From: Candidatus Collinsella stercoripullorum
GTDB lineage: Bacteria > Actinomycetota > Coriobacteriia > Coriobacteriales > Coriobacteriaceae
Assembly (NCBI GenBank): GCA_019117005.1
Contig: DXAO01000049.1
Coordinates: forward strand, 1 to 41,792
DNA length: 41,792 bases
Reading direction: 5' to 3'
The notes beneath the pieces are model-generated. The model saw nothing but the letters and a program-made list of their open reading frames with translations. It was not told the origin of the DNA and ran no database searches. Within the stretch, counting starts at the first letter, position 1. Every line of letters starts with the position of its first letter. The position numbers and the translations under genes are program-made. This document shows, in pieces, positions 8,874 through 17,034 of the stretch.

Positions 8874-8897
8874 GACGGAAGGTGACGGAACCGTCAC
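8874..8897 (+). promoter_or_regulatory. Candidate response-regulator operator upstream of the ABC genes
   Basis: GACGGAA occurs at 8874-8880 and again at 8884-8890, ten bases apart (one helical turn). The second copy is part of a perfect dyad GTGACGG-AA-CCGTCAC (8882-8897). Direct repeats at 10-11 bases are typical binding sites of OmpR/PhoB proteins. It lies between the kinase stop and the ATPase gene. Confidence 0.45.
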
Positions 8898-8972
8898 ACG
8901 GCGGTCATGGGCGCGCAAGCCCGGTTTGGGACCATGGAGCCGAAGACACGCCACGACCGGAGGAGGACGGAC

Positions 8973-9653
<681 letters not shown>

Positions 9654-9677
9654 CCCGCGCATGGCAGGAGGTCCATC

Positions 9678-12578
9678 ATGAGCATCTTCACCCGCTTCTC
9701 CCTGCGGTCCCTCTCCGGCAACCGCACCCGCACCGTCGTCTCCGTCATCGGCATCGCGCTGTCCTGTGCGCTCGTCTGCGCCGTGCTCACGAGCGTCGTG
9801 AGCATGTCGAACATGCTCTACGAGCGCACGGTGGCAGACGAGGGCTCCTGGCAGGTCGAGGCCGCGAACATCCCCGCCGACGCCCACCGCGAGCTCGAGG
9901 GCGACGGACGCGTCTCCGCGCGGCTGGACGTCGCCGAGCTCGGCGCGATCCAGATGGGCGACGACAACGCAGCCGACTACGGCAGCTACCTGTTCGCCAA
10001 GACCTGGCCCGTGAACCCCGAGGGCGAGCGCCTGGTCACCGGCCCCGAGATCGCCGCGGGCCGCGCGCCCGAGGCCCCCGGCGAGATCGCGCTGCCCCAC
10101 TATCTGGAGGGCGTGGAGCTCGCGCCCTGCGGGCTCACCGTGCAGGGCGCCGACGGCGCGTCCGCCATCGAGCTCGGCAGCACCGTCACGGCCGTGCTCG
10201 GGGAGCGCACGCTGCGCTATCCGGAAGACGGGGGCGCGGCCGTCGCCGGCACCTCGCTTCAGGGCACCTACTTCGAGGACGGGACCGTCGAGGAGACCTT
10301 CGACGCGGATCTCGGCGAGGTCAGCGGCACCGTGGTGGGGTTCTACCGCAGCTACGGCTTCTCGTCCACCCGCGCCCTGCAGGGCAACAGCGTCTACATC
10401 TACCCCTCGGGAGACGAGGTCGAGGACGCTCTCGCCGACGCATCGGACGCCACCTGCGTCTACTCGATCTTGACCACGCACAACCCGCAGGACGCCTTGA
10501 CGATCGCCGACGAGCTCTCCGCCGACATCAACCCCCAGGCTGGCGGGGTCGCCACCCACTCGAGCCTGCTGCGCTGGCAGGGCGTCACCGGGAGCTCCAA
10601 GGTGTGGAACACGCTCTACATGATCGCCGGCGTGCTCGCCGTCGTCATCGCCGTGGCCGGGGTCTCGCTCGTGTACAACTCCTTCGCCATCTCGGTGGCC
10701 GAGCGCACGCGCCAGTTCGGGCTGCTGGCCTCCCTGGGAGCCAGCAAGCGCCAGCTCCGCCGCACCGTGCTCACCGAGGCGCTGCTGCTCTCCGCGGTCG
10801 GCATCCCCATCGGCCTCGTGCTCAGCCTTATCGGCTGCCTCGCCGTGTTCCAGCTCACCGGAAGCGGCCTCGCCGCCATGTTCGACGTGGACGCCTACGG
10901 CATCCAGGTGAGCGTGACCGTAAGCCCCGCCGTGCTCGGCATCTCCGCCGGCGTGGCGCTCGCGACCGTGCTCGTGAGCGCATGGATCCCCGCCCTGCGC
11001 GCCTCCCGCGTCTCGGCGGTGGACGCCATCCGCCAGACCCGCGACATCCACCTCACCCGCCGCGCGCGGCGCGCGCTCGCCCGTGCGGGAAAAAGCACGG
11101 CAGAGGGCGGCACCGTCCGTCTCCGCGGCCTTTCCGCGCGCCTCTTCGGCATCTCCGGGTTCATCGCCCACCGCAACCTGACGCGCGCCACGAGCAAGGG
11201 CAGGGTCACGGTCGCCGCACTTGCCGTCTCGGTCGCCCTGCTCATCATCTCGGGCGTCATCGGCAGCGTCATGGACTACGCAAGCGGCACCGCGATCGAC
11301 GCGGCGGACGGCACGGACCTGCAGGTGCGCATCGACGCCACGACGGCTAAGGGCAGCACGGGGGCCATCGTGCGCGAGGACGGGAAGGTCGACAACGTCG
11401 CGTTGGCAGACGCGCTCGCACGCCTCTACGACGCGGCCGACGGCCTCGAGGGCACCACGCGCGCGGGCTACCACGCCAGCTATGTCGCCGACACCATCGT
11501 CCCCGCCTCCATGGTGTCCGACGGCTCCGATCACTTCTTCGGCACCCTGCTCGACGACGGCTCGTGGTCCGGCTCCATCTACGTCGACTTCATCGACACC
11601 GCAAGCTGGGAGACCTACGTCGACGGTCTCGGGTTGTCCCACGAGGAGTTCTGCGACCCCGCGCGTCCGCAGGCGATCGCCCTGAACGAGTACACCTTGA
11701 ACGAGGGCGGCACGTACGGCTCCTACAGCCCGCTGTCGGGCGCGGGCACCGTGGAGACCGTGTCGTTCGCGCCCCTCGAGGGCATGTACGCCGGCGGCGT
11801 GATGTCGGACGGGAACGGGCGGCCGAGCGTCTGGTACAACGCGCCCGACGGGTCCGAGCGCTTCGTCCCGCTCGACGAGGGCATCACCGCGCGCAAGGAG
11901 ATCGCCGTCGGAGCGCTCGCCGACACCGCGCCCACGGGCATCTCCACCAGAACGGGCACCCTGCACCTCCTGCTGCCGGTCACCGCGATGGCGGAGAACG
12001 GGACGCTCGCCTTCGCCGACGCCCAGATGAACTTCGATGCGGGCGGGTCGGCCGAGACCGCGGCAGACGCGCAGGACGCCTTCGAGCTCATCGCCGCGGA
12101 CTTCCCCGAGCTCGACTGCACCTACACGAACTTCGCCGAGACCAAGATGCAGAACCGCATGATGCCCGAAACGGTCCAGACGTTCATCTACTGCTTCACC
12201 GTCATCTGCGGCCTGATCGCCGTGGCGAACGTCTTCAACACGCTCACGAACTCGCTCATCCTGCGCCGCCGCGAGTTCGCGGTGCTCAAGAGCATCGGCA
12301 TGGGAGAATCGGCGTTCCGGCGCATGATCGCCTACGAGTGCGCGAGCTACGCGCTGCGCGGCTTCGCGGTCGGCATCGCGCTCGCGGCCATCGCGGCGGC
12401 GTTCCTGACCCGGGCGATGGCGTACTCGTTCACCACGTTCGCGCTGGAGCCCCCGGTCGCCGAGACCGCTGCCGCCGCCGGCATCGTGCTCGCGGTGATC
12501 GCGGTGAGCGCGGCCTACGCGCTGCGGCGCAGCCATGCCGCGAGCGTCGTCGAGGCCCTGCGCGACGACGCGATCTAA
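9678..12578 (+). CDS. ABC transporter permease with two FtsX domains
   Basis: Integral membrane protein of 966 aa, partner of the preceding ATPase. Helix 1 is at about 16-38, followed by a large extracellular region (about 40-310). A first FtsX bundle of three helices spans about 315-450 (WNTLYMIAGVLAVVIAV, EALLLSAVGIPIGLVLSL, LGISAGVALATVLVSAW). A fifth helix lies near 510, then a second extracellular region (about 535-835) and a second FtsX bundle at about 838-955, including FNTLTNSLILRRREFAVLKSIG. This eight-helix, two-ectodomain plan fits MacB/lipoprotein-release-like or Bce-like exporters involved in antimicrobial peptide detoxification or envelope maintenance. Substrate not inferable. 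AGGAGG lies before ATG 9678. The gene converges with the hydrolase gene 43 bases away. Confidence 0.92.
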   Translation: MSIFTRFSLRSLSGNRTRTVVSVIGIALSCALVCAVLTSVVSMSNMLYERTVADEGSWQVEAANIPADAHRELEGDGRVSARLDVAELGAIQMGDDNAADYGSYLFAKTWPVNPEGERLVTGPEIAAGRAPEAPGEIALPHYLEGVELAPCGLTVQGADGASAIELGSTVTAVLGERTLRYPEDGGAAVAGTSLQGTYFEDGTVEETFDADLGEVSGTVVGFYRSYGFSSTRALQGNSVYIYPSGDEVEDALADASDATCVYSILTTHNPQDALTIADELSADINPQAGGVATHSSLLRWQGVTGSSKVWNTLYMIAGVLAVVIAVAGVSLVYNSFAISVAERTRQFGLLASLGASKRQLRRTVLTEALLLSAVGIPIGLVLSLIGCLAVFQLTGSGLAAMFDVDAYGIQVSVTVSPAVLGISAGVALATVLVSAWIPALRASRVSAVDAIRQTRDIHLTRRARRALARAGKSTAEGGTVRLRGLSARLFGISGFIAHRNLTRATSKGRVTVAALAVSVALLIISGVIGSVMDYASGTAIDAADGTDLQVRIDATTAKGSTGAIVREDGKVDNVALADALARLYDAADGLEGTTRAGYHASYVADTIVPASMVSDGSDHFFGTLLDDGSWSGSIYVDFIDTASWETYVDGLGLSHEEFCDPARPQAIALNEYTLNEGGTYGSYSPLSGAGTVETVSFAPLEGMYAGGVMSDGNGRPSVWYNAPDGSERFVPLDEGITARKEIAVGALADTAPTGISTRTGTLHLLLPVTAMAENGTLAFADAQMNFDAGGSAETAADAQDAFELIAADFPELDCTYTNFAETKMQNRMMPETVQTFIYCFTVICGLIAVANVFNTLTNSLILRRREFAVLKSIGMGESAFRRMIAYECASYALRGFAVGIALAAIAAAFLTRAMAYSFTTFALEPPVAETAAAAGIVLAVIAVSAAYALRRSHAASVVEALRDDAI

Positions 12579-12621
12579 CGCGGGCGCGCCGGAGGGGGCG
12601 GGGCCGGCCGGGCGCGCTGGG

Positions 12622-13629
12622 TCAGAGGTGCCGGTCCAGGAAGCCCCCGACGAGGGCGGCGTAGCGCGCCGGATCGGCATACGAGCAGGCGCCGTGGCCC
12701 GCCCCCTCGAACACCGCGCGCTCCCTGACCGGGCTCGCGCAGGCCTCGAACACGCGGTCGAGCATGCCGAAGGGCACGAAGTCGTCCGCCGACCCGTGGA
12801 TGAACAGCATCGGCACCCGCGCGCGGCGCACGCCCTCGACCGCGCTGGCCTCCCTGAGGCTGAAGCCGGCGCGGGCCCGGCAGACCGCGTCCGCGGCATC
12901 GAGCAGGGGGCGCGCGGGCAGGTGGAGCAGCTGGCCCATCTGGACCTCGCACTCGTCCCAGGCGCTCGTGTAGCCGCAGTCCTCGACGATGCAGCGCACC
13001 TGGTCGGGCAGGTCGAGCCCCGACGCCATCATGACCTCGGCGCCGCCCATGGACACGCCGTACAGCGCGATGCGGGCGCGGGGGTCGAACGACGCCACGA
13101 GACGCGCCCAGCCCACGAGGTCGCGCGCGTCGAGGCAGCCCATGGTGGCGTAGCGGTCGGCGTTGCGCTCGTGGCCGCGCGCCGCCGGCAGCAGGACCGA
13201 GAAGCCGGCGGCGTGGGCCGCCCGGGCCTCGCGGGCGAGGTCCGAGGGGCGCCCGCTGTAGCCGTGGCACAAGATCAGATAGCGATGGAGGTCGTCGGTG
13301 CTCGCGCCGTCGTCGCGGCCGCCGTCGGGGGACGGGACCACGCCGGGGGCGAGCACGCGCCAGCCGTGGAGGACGCCCCCGCCCGCCAAGGGGAGCTCGA
13401 CCGGTCGCTTGGCCTCATCGAACCAGAGCCGCGCCTCCCTGCGCGCCGGGTCGCCCGCGAACACGGCGGTATCCACCCCCGCCGACGCCCCGGCGCCCGC
13501 CCGCACGAGGATCGAGCGGGGCGCGCGCGGGTTGAGCGCGAGGTCGAACAGGGCGTTGCCGGCGGCGGCGAGCCCCGTGCCGCCGAGCGCGACGACGCCC
13601 GCCGCAGCGGCCCCGAGTATTCCGATCAT
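12622..13629 (-). CDS. Alpha/beta hydrolase, membrane-anchored or secreted
   Basis: Serine hydrolase of 335 aa. A hydrophobic N terminus (IGILGAAAAGVVALGGTGLAAAG) looks like a signal anchor. The oxyanion region is LCHGYSGRPSDL, the nucleophile elbow is LYGVSMGGAE (Ser about 194), the acid is FIHGSADDFVPF and the His is GAGHGACSYADP (about 311), so the triad is complete. The layout resembles the Firmicute/actinobacterial 'alpha/beta hydrolase with signal anchor' group close to the dienelactone/BAAT-like peptidases. Actual substrate unknown. Start ATG 13629 with GGGGAGG upstream. Much longer open frames on this strand are high-G+C artefacts. It lies directly downstream of the flippase-like gene, same strand. 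Confidence 0.88.
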   Translation of the reverse strand: MIGILGAAAAGVVALGGTGLAAAGNALFDLALNPRAPRSILVRAGAGASAGVDTAVFAGDPARREARLWFDEAKRPVELPLAGGGVLHGWRVLAPGVVPSPDGGRDDGASTDDLHRYLILCHGYSGRPSDLAREARAAHAAGFSVLLPAARGHERNADRYATMGCLDARDLVGWARLVASFDPRARIALYGVSMGGAEVMMASGLDLPDQVRCIVEDCGYTSAWDECEVQMGQLLHLPARPLLDAADAVCRARAGFSLREASAVEGVRRARVPMLFIHGSADDFVPFGMLDRVFEACASPVRERAVFEGAGHGACSYADPARYAALVGGFLDRHL

Positions 13630-13680
13630 AGGCTGACCTCCCCGGCGCGGCGGGCACGGCGCCCGGCGCGCGCACAGAAA

Positions 13681-13705
13681 CGGCGCGCCCCGCGGGAGCG
13701 CGCCG
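13681..13705 (-). terminator. Terminator after the LPG-synthase-type membrane protein gene
   Basis: An 8-bp stem CGGCGCGC/GCGCGCCG (13681-13688 with 13698-13705) is followed on the minus strand by TTTC. It sits between the two minus-strand genes. The hydrolase Shine-Dalgarno and start come about 50 bases later. Confidence 0.5.
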
Positions 13706-13714
13706 AAGCCGACA

Positions 13715-15094
13715 TCATCTCGAAGGGCGGCGCTTGCGCGCGAGCGCCGAGGGCGAGACGGTGATGCCGTCCGCCGTGCGGCGCACCCGTGTGCCGCGCT
13801 TCCGCGCAGGCGCCTTCGCGGGCCGCGGCGCCGATGCGCCCGCAGGGCCCTCCGCGGCCGCTTCGGCGGGCTCCCCTGCCGTCGCATGCGAGGCTGCGGC
13901 CTCCGCGCGCTCGACGGCGGCCGTTTCGGTCGCGGACGCCACCGCGGCGGCAGCCGAGGCGCCCCCCGCCGTGCGGCGCCTGCCCATACGGGAGATCGCA
14001 CGGTCCCATCGGTCGTGGATGCTCGCGCTGTGAGAGCTCTTGAGGCCGAGGAGCGGCGCCGCCAGGATCGTGGGGGCGATGAAGGTGATGAGGCGCCACA
14101 GCAGGTAGCCCGCGGTGGCGGCGCTGCCGTAGAAATGGCCGAGGAACAGCGCGAACCCGCCTTCCGCCCCGCCCGTGCCGCCCGGCAGCGGCACGGCGGA
14201 GGACAGCAGCTGCACGAACGCGGAGGCGGCCATCACGGAGAAGAAGTCGACGTCGTGATGGCCGAAGGACAGCATGAGGAAGTACGGGACGAGGTAGAAG
14301 AAGGCGAGCTGCAGCATGGTGATCACCACGGTGAGCCCCATGGAGCTCAGATGGCCCGCCGCGAGCTTGAACTTGTCGGAGAACGACCAGATCTCCTCGT
14401 CGATGAAGGCGTTCCATCCCTCGCAGCGGTCCCGGGCGACCCCGACGCGGGAGAGCACCGAGATCAGCCAGTGGGCGACGCGCACCACCATGCGGGGCAT
14501 GAGCGCGATGGCGAAGATGGCGAGCAGGATGCACACATGGCCGCCGAAGCTGAACACGCTGATGAGGGTGATGTCGCCGTACTGCGCCGTGAAGAAAGGC
14601 ATGCGGGCGATCAGCAGGATCGCGCACCACGCCACGAGGCCGAACTGGTAGACGATGAAGCGCGTGAACTGGATCGCGCCGGCCTCGCCCACGTTCTGCC
14701 CCGCCTTCGTGAGGCGGTAGATCTGCGCGGGCGTGGAGCCCATCTGCATCGGCGTGAGGTTGCCGAAGAAGATGCCGCTCGCCTCGACGGAGATCAGATC
14801 GCGGATGCCGACGGGGGACGCAGGATCGAGCCAGACGGCGATGGCGTAGGCGAGGATGCCGAAGACCAGGTAGAGCAGCATGGAGACGCAGGCGACGAAG
14901 AGCCACCCGGGCTGGACGCTGCCCATGGCCTCCCAGAACTGCGCGACCTGGCCGGTCACCACGAGGTAGACGACGTAGACGACGAGGACGAACCCGATGA
15001 AGATCGCCCCGCGGCGCGCACCCCGGTGGTCGTCCCCGCCGGACGCCTCCGCGGCGACCTTGGGCTTGGGGACGGTATGGGTGGAGCTGTTCAT
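13715..15094 (-). CDS. Lysylphosphatidylglycerol-synthase TM-region family (UPF0104) membrane protein
   Basis: Polytopic membrane protein of 459 aa resembling the flippase half of MprF and stand-alone family PF03706. Residues 1-28 are a polar cytoplasmic leader. Helices begin at AIFIGFVLVVYVVYLVVTG (about 29-47). The characteristic SVEASGIFFGNLTPMQMGSTPAQIYRL is near 123-148, and LLSSAVPLPGGTGGAEGGFALF near 290-315, both conserved in this family. The last roughly 90 residues are an Ala/Arg/Lys-rich tail (KAPARKRGTRVRR), probably cytoplasmic and basic. No aminoacyl-transferase domain is present, so it is not a complete MprF. It may move lipids or lipid-linked sugars. Start ATG 15094 with GAGGTGAT upstream. 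Confidence 0.9.
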   Translation of the reverse strand: MNSSTHTVPKPKVAAEASGGDDHRGARRGAIFIGFVLVVYVVYLVVTGQVAQFWEAMGSVQPGWLFVACVSMLLYLVFGILAYAIAVWLDPASPVGIRDLISVEASGIFFGNLTPMQMGSTPAQIYRLTKAGQNVGEAGAIQFTRFIVYQFGLVAWCAILLIARMPFFTAQYGDITLISVFSFGGHVCILLAIFAIALMPRMVVRVAHWLISVLSRVGVARDRCEGWNAFIDEEIWSFSDKFKLAAGHLSSMGLTVVITMLQLAFFYLVPYFLMLSFGHHDVDFFSVMAASAFVQLLSSAVPLPGGTGGAEGGFALFLGHFYGSAATAGYLLWRLITFIAPTILAAPLLGLKSSHSASIHDRWDRAISRMGRRRTAGGASAAAAVASATETAAVERAEAAASHATAGEPAEAAAEGPAGASAPRPAKAPARKRGTRVRRTADGITVSPSALARKRRPSR

Positions 15095-15510
15095 GGATCA
15101 CCTCGGTATGGGAAGACGCCGGGGGTCCGGCGCGTTGCGTTTGAGGTTCTATTGTACGGCTGACCGAAACGAGGTCCCGCGCCGGCGGGCCATGCGTAGG
15201 AAATACAGAGCGGCTGCGTGAGCCCATGCGGTGCGCGCAGGCTGGAGACCCGGGCGCGGGCGCAGCCTCCGTGATCCGGGACGATATGGCCGCCCGCCCT
15301 GCCGACCCGTCCCGTCCGACAGCCCACGCGCAAGTCCGTCCCGTCAGGGGACCCGCTTGCATGCCCGTCCCGACCGGGGACCCACGCACAAGTCCACCCC
15401 AACCGGGAACCCGCCCCGCGATCCCTGTCCGCCGGCCCACGCGCCAGCCCGCTCCGATCCAGCGCCCCTCCACAGGTCATCCACAAGTTCGACTTTCTTA
15501 CGAATCCCCC
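15095..15510. other. Gene-free region with 29-bp degenerate tandem repeats
   Basis: Upstream region of the flippase-like gene and upstream region of tRNA-Glu. The array described separately fills 15323-15464. Reading frames across it switch phase with each 29-base unit, so it is not coding. No promoter for the minus-strand gene was recognised with confidence. Confidence 0.6.
15323..15464. repeat. 29-bp degenerate tandem repeat, five units
   Basis: Units at 15323-15351, 15352-15380, 15381-15409, 15410-15435 (26 bases) and 15436-15464. Shared pattern: CCCACGCGCAAGTCC then GTCCCGACCGGGGA. Units 1-3 are exactly 29 bases. A weaker unit precedes 15323. There are no unique spacers, so it is not a CRISPR array. 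Confidence 0.75.
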
Positions 15511-15539
15511 TTGCGCACCCGTGCCAGTTCCCGTAATAT
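15511..15539 (+). promoter_or_regulatory. Promoter of tRNA-Glu (plus copy)
   Basis: TTGCGC (15511-15516), a 17-base spacer, then TAATAT (15534-15539). The tRNA starts 28 bases further on. The same two hexamers with the same spacing drive the minus-strand tRNA-Gln/Glu pair. Confidence 0.75.
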
Positions 15540-15567
15540 CCTTCCTGCGCAAGCGCGCACCATATAC

Positions 15568-15644
15568 GGCCCGTTCGTCTAGCGGTTCAGGACGCCGCCC
15601 TCTCAAGGCGGAGATCACCAGTTCGAATCTGGTACGGGCTACCA
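15568..15644 (+). tRNA. tRNA-Glu (CTC)
   Basis: Complete cloverleaf with 7-bp acceptor (G1.U72 wobble pair), anticodon CTC at 15602-15604, GTTCGAATC T-loop and encoded CCA at 15642-15644. The sequence is identical to the inverted copy at 16570-16646. Confidence 0.95.
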
Positions 15645-15651
15645 AATGTTC

Positions 15652-15679
15652 AACCCGGGTCACAAGACCCGGGTTTTTT
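15652..15679 (+). terminator. Terminator of tRNA-Glu (plus copy)
   Basis: Ten-bp stem AACCCGGGTC/GACCCGGGTT (15652-15661 with 15666-15675), loop ACAA, then a run of T to 15679. Confidence 0.85.
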
Positions 15680-15787
15680 GTTGTGAATCCATCCGCCCGT
15701 TACCGTTTGAGCCGGCTTAAGGGCCGGCTCCTTTGTATCGACCCGCGTCCCGGCAATACGACGGCGCCGACCCCGAGGGGTCGCCGG

Positions 15788-15892
15788 CCGACCCCCACCC
15801 GAAGCCTGCGCCCCGACCCCCCACCAGAAGTCGGCCGACCGCCCTGATCCCCCACTCAAAGCCGGCCGGAGACCCGTCCCCACGCGAAGCTG
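15788..15892. repeat. Second degenerate tandem repeat, four units of 20-31 bp
   Basis: Units at about 15788-15812, 15813-15843, 15844-15872 and 15873-15892 share a core GACCCCCCACC(A/G)GAAGYC. This core resembles the CCCACGCGCAAGTCC core of the array at 15323-15464, so the two may be one family. Confidence 0.5.
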
Positions 15893-16089
15893 AAGCACCG
15901 GATTGCTTCGGTGCCGAAGGGGAATCGCCTCGTCCCGCTCCCGCGGATCAGCGAATGGACCGGGACGGGGCGGGCGCACGTTCCCGATACGCCTCACCAC
16001 CGGACGCCAACCGAGGGCGTTCCGGACTCAAAGCCGCTCTACCTGCAGGTTTTCCATCCCCGCATCTGTCGGACAGAGGCGGGTCAACT

Positions 16090-16262
16090 TGTCCGTCTTG
16101 GCAGGATTGCGATATTGGGTGCATCTTTTCGGAAGTGCCGCCAGCACCGACGAAGACACGGTCAATCGCTCAGCATTTCCCCAGGAAATCGCCTTCGCCA
16201 CCACCGGCATAGTGACGGGTTCTGAAAGATCCACACAATATCGCAATCCTGCCAAGGCGGAC
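16090..16262. repeat. Interrupted inverted repeat, about 43-base arms
   Basis: Arms 16090-16133 and 16220-16262, with only about five mismatches or gaps, share GGCAGGATTGCGATATTG perfectly. They are separated by about 86 unrelated bases. This could be a miniature transposable element or a very long hairpin. Confidence 0.7.
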
Positions 16263-16289
16263 ACGGCTCGCCACCATCAAACCAGGTCC

Positions 16290-16361
16290 ATAGGACAAAG
16301 AGTGGGTTATAGGACGAAACATGAGGTTATAGAACGAAAAGCATGTCTCAATAGAACACCG
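16290..16361 (+). repeat. Iteron-like motif, four copies at 19-22 base spacing
   Basis: ATAGGACAAAG (16290), ATAGGACGAAA (16309), ATAGAACGAAA (16329) and ATAGAACACC (16351). The last is the weakest. The middle two extend to GGTTATAG(G/A)ACGAAA. Confidence 0.5.
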
Positions 16362-16532
16362 GTCCTAGTCCAACCAGAAGGGTACAGCACGGGGCCGTCG
16401 CACCCATCCGCGCATCCGAACGGGGCCGTCGCACCTGCTAGACCGGCAGGACGACGATCTTCAGGCCGCATCGCTCGTCGAGGCCGGCATTCCGATCCCC
16501 CCGCCGCAGCGATCTGCCAACATGTATGAGAA

Positions 16533-16562
16533 AACAAAAACCCGGGCCTTGCGACCCGGGTT
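16533..16562 (-). terminator. Terminator of the tRNA-Gln/tRNA-Glu unit
   Basis: Stem 16539-16548 with 16553-16562, loop TTGC, followed on the minus strand by TTTTTGTTTTC. It is nearly the same sequence as the terminator of the plus-strand tRNA-Glu, including the leading AATGTTC. Confidence 0.85.
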
Positions 16563-16569
16563 GAACATT

Positions 16570-16646
16570 TGGTAGCCCGTACCAGATTCGAACTGGTGAT
16601 CTCCGCCTTGAGAGGGCGGCGTCCTGAACCGCTAGACGAACGGGCC
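16570..16646 (-). tRNA. tRNA-Glu (CTC), inverted second copy
   Basis: Base-for-base identical to the plus-strand tRNA-Glu. Anticodon CTC at 16612-16610, CCA encoded at 16572-16570. It is the second gene after tRNA-Gln and transcribed toward the other copy. Confidence 0.95.
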
Positions 16647-16656
16647 GTATGAAGGA

Positions 16657-16730
16657 TGGCTGGGATGGAGGGAGTCGAACCCCCATTGACGGAACCAGAA
16701 TCCGCTGTCCTGCCATTAGACGACATCCCA
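16657..16730 (-). tRNA. tRNA-Gln (CTG)
   Basis: Acceptor TGGGATG/CATCCCA, anticodon loop TTCTGGT giving CTG, T-arm GGGGGTTCGACTCCCTC and encoded CCA. Ten bases separate it from tRNA-Glu, so both are on one transcript. Confidence 0.94.
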
Positions 16731-16772
16731 ATGGTGCATCCGCGCTCGCGTTGCCGCTTCGCGCAAGAAAGT

Positions 16773-16801
16773 ATATTACGGCACCCCATCCGACTGCGCA
16801 A
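16773..16801 (-). promoter_or_regulatory. Promoter of tRNA-Gln/tRNA-Glu
   Basis: On the minus strand TTGCGC (16801-16796), a 17-base spacer and TAATAT (16778-16773). The same boxes and spacing as the other tRNA-Glu promoter. Confidence 0.8.
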
Positions 16802-16870
16802 GCACTTTTTTGAAAAAGTTTGCCGTACACCGAATGGCCTCGGAATGGATGCGTCTGAGACGGCGCGCAG

Positions 16871-17017
16871 CCCCTCCCGGTGCGCAGGGAGGCCCCAGTG
16901 CGGGGCGTGTCCCACTCCCACGGCCTCAAGCATCACCCGGTGCGCGAAGCGGCCCCGGCGATGGCATAGATCGCCGTGCGCCCTGTCCCAACCCCTCCCG
17001 GCGCGCAGGGAGGCCCC
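16871..17017. repeat. 60-bp intergenic repeat, three copies, each with a short hairpin
   Basis: Copies begin at 16871, 16931 and 16992. The 26-base heads of copies 1 and 3 differ by one base and contain CCTCCC-N8-GGGAGG. Copy 2 is degenerate. It lies between the tRNA promoter and the end of the importer operon, where no gene is seen. Confidence 0.7.
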
Positions 17018-17034
17018 GCCCCGACGCGCCGCAC

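Larger units (their letters stand above)
15680..16532. other. Spacer between convergent tRNA-Glu genes
   Basis: About 850 bases without a credible gene. Open frames (159 and 208 codons on plus, 78 on minus) have no Shine-Dalgarno, odd composition and no family look. It holds a degenerate tandem array (15788-15892), an interrupted 43-base inverted repeat (16090-16262) and four spaced copies of an ATAGGACGAAA-type motif (16290-16361). Confidence 0.6.

Noticed and set aside
15323..15464. CRISPR array
   Set aside because: Units follow each other directly without unique spacers and are degenerate; no cas genes.
15733..16529. Plus-strand frames of 159 and 208 codons between the tRNA-Glu genes
   Set aside because: They run through tandem repeats, the inverted repeat and the iteron-like motifs, lack a ribosome site and show no protein-like pattern.
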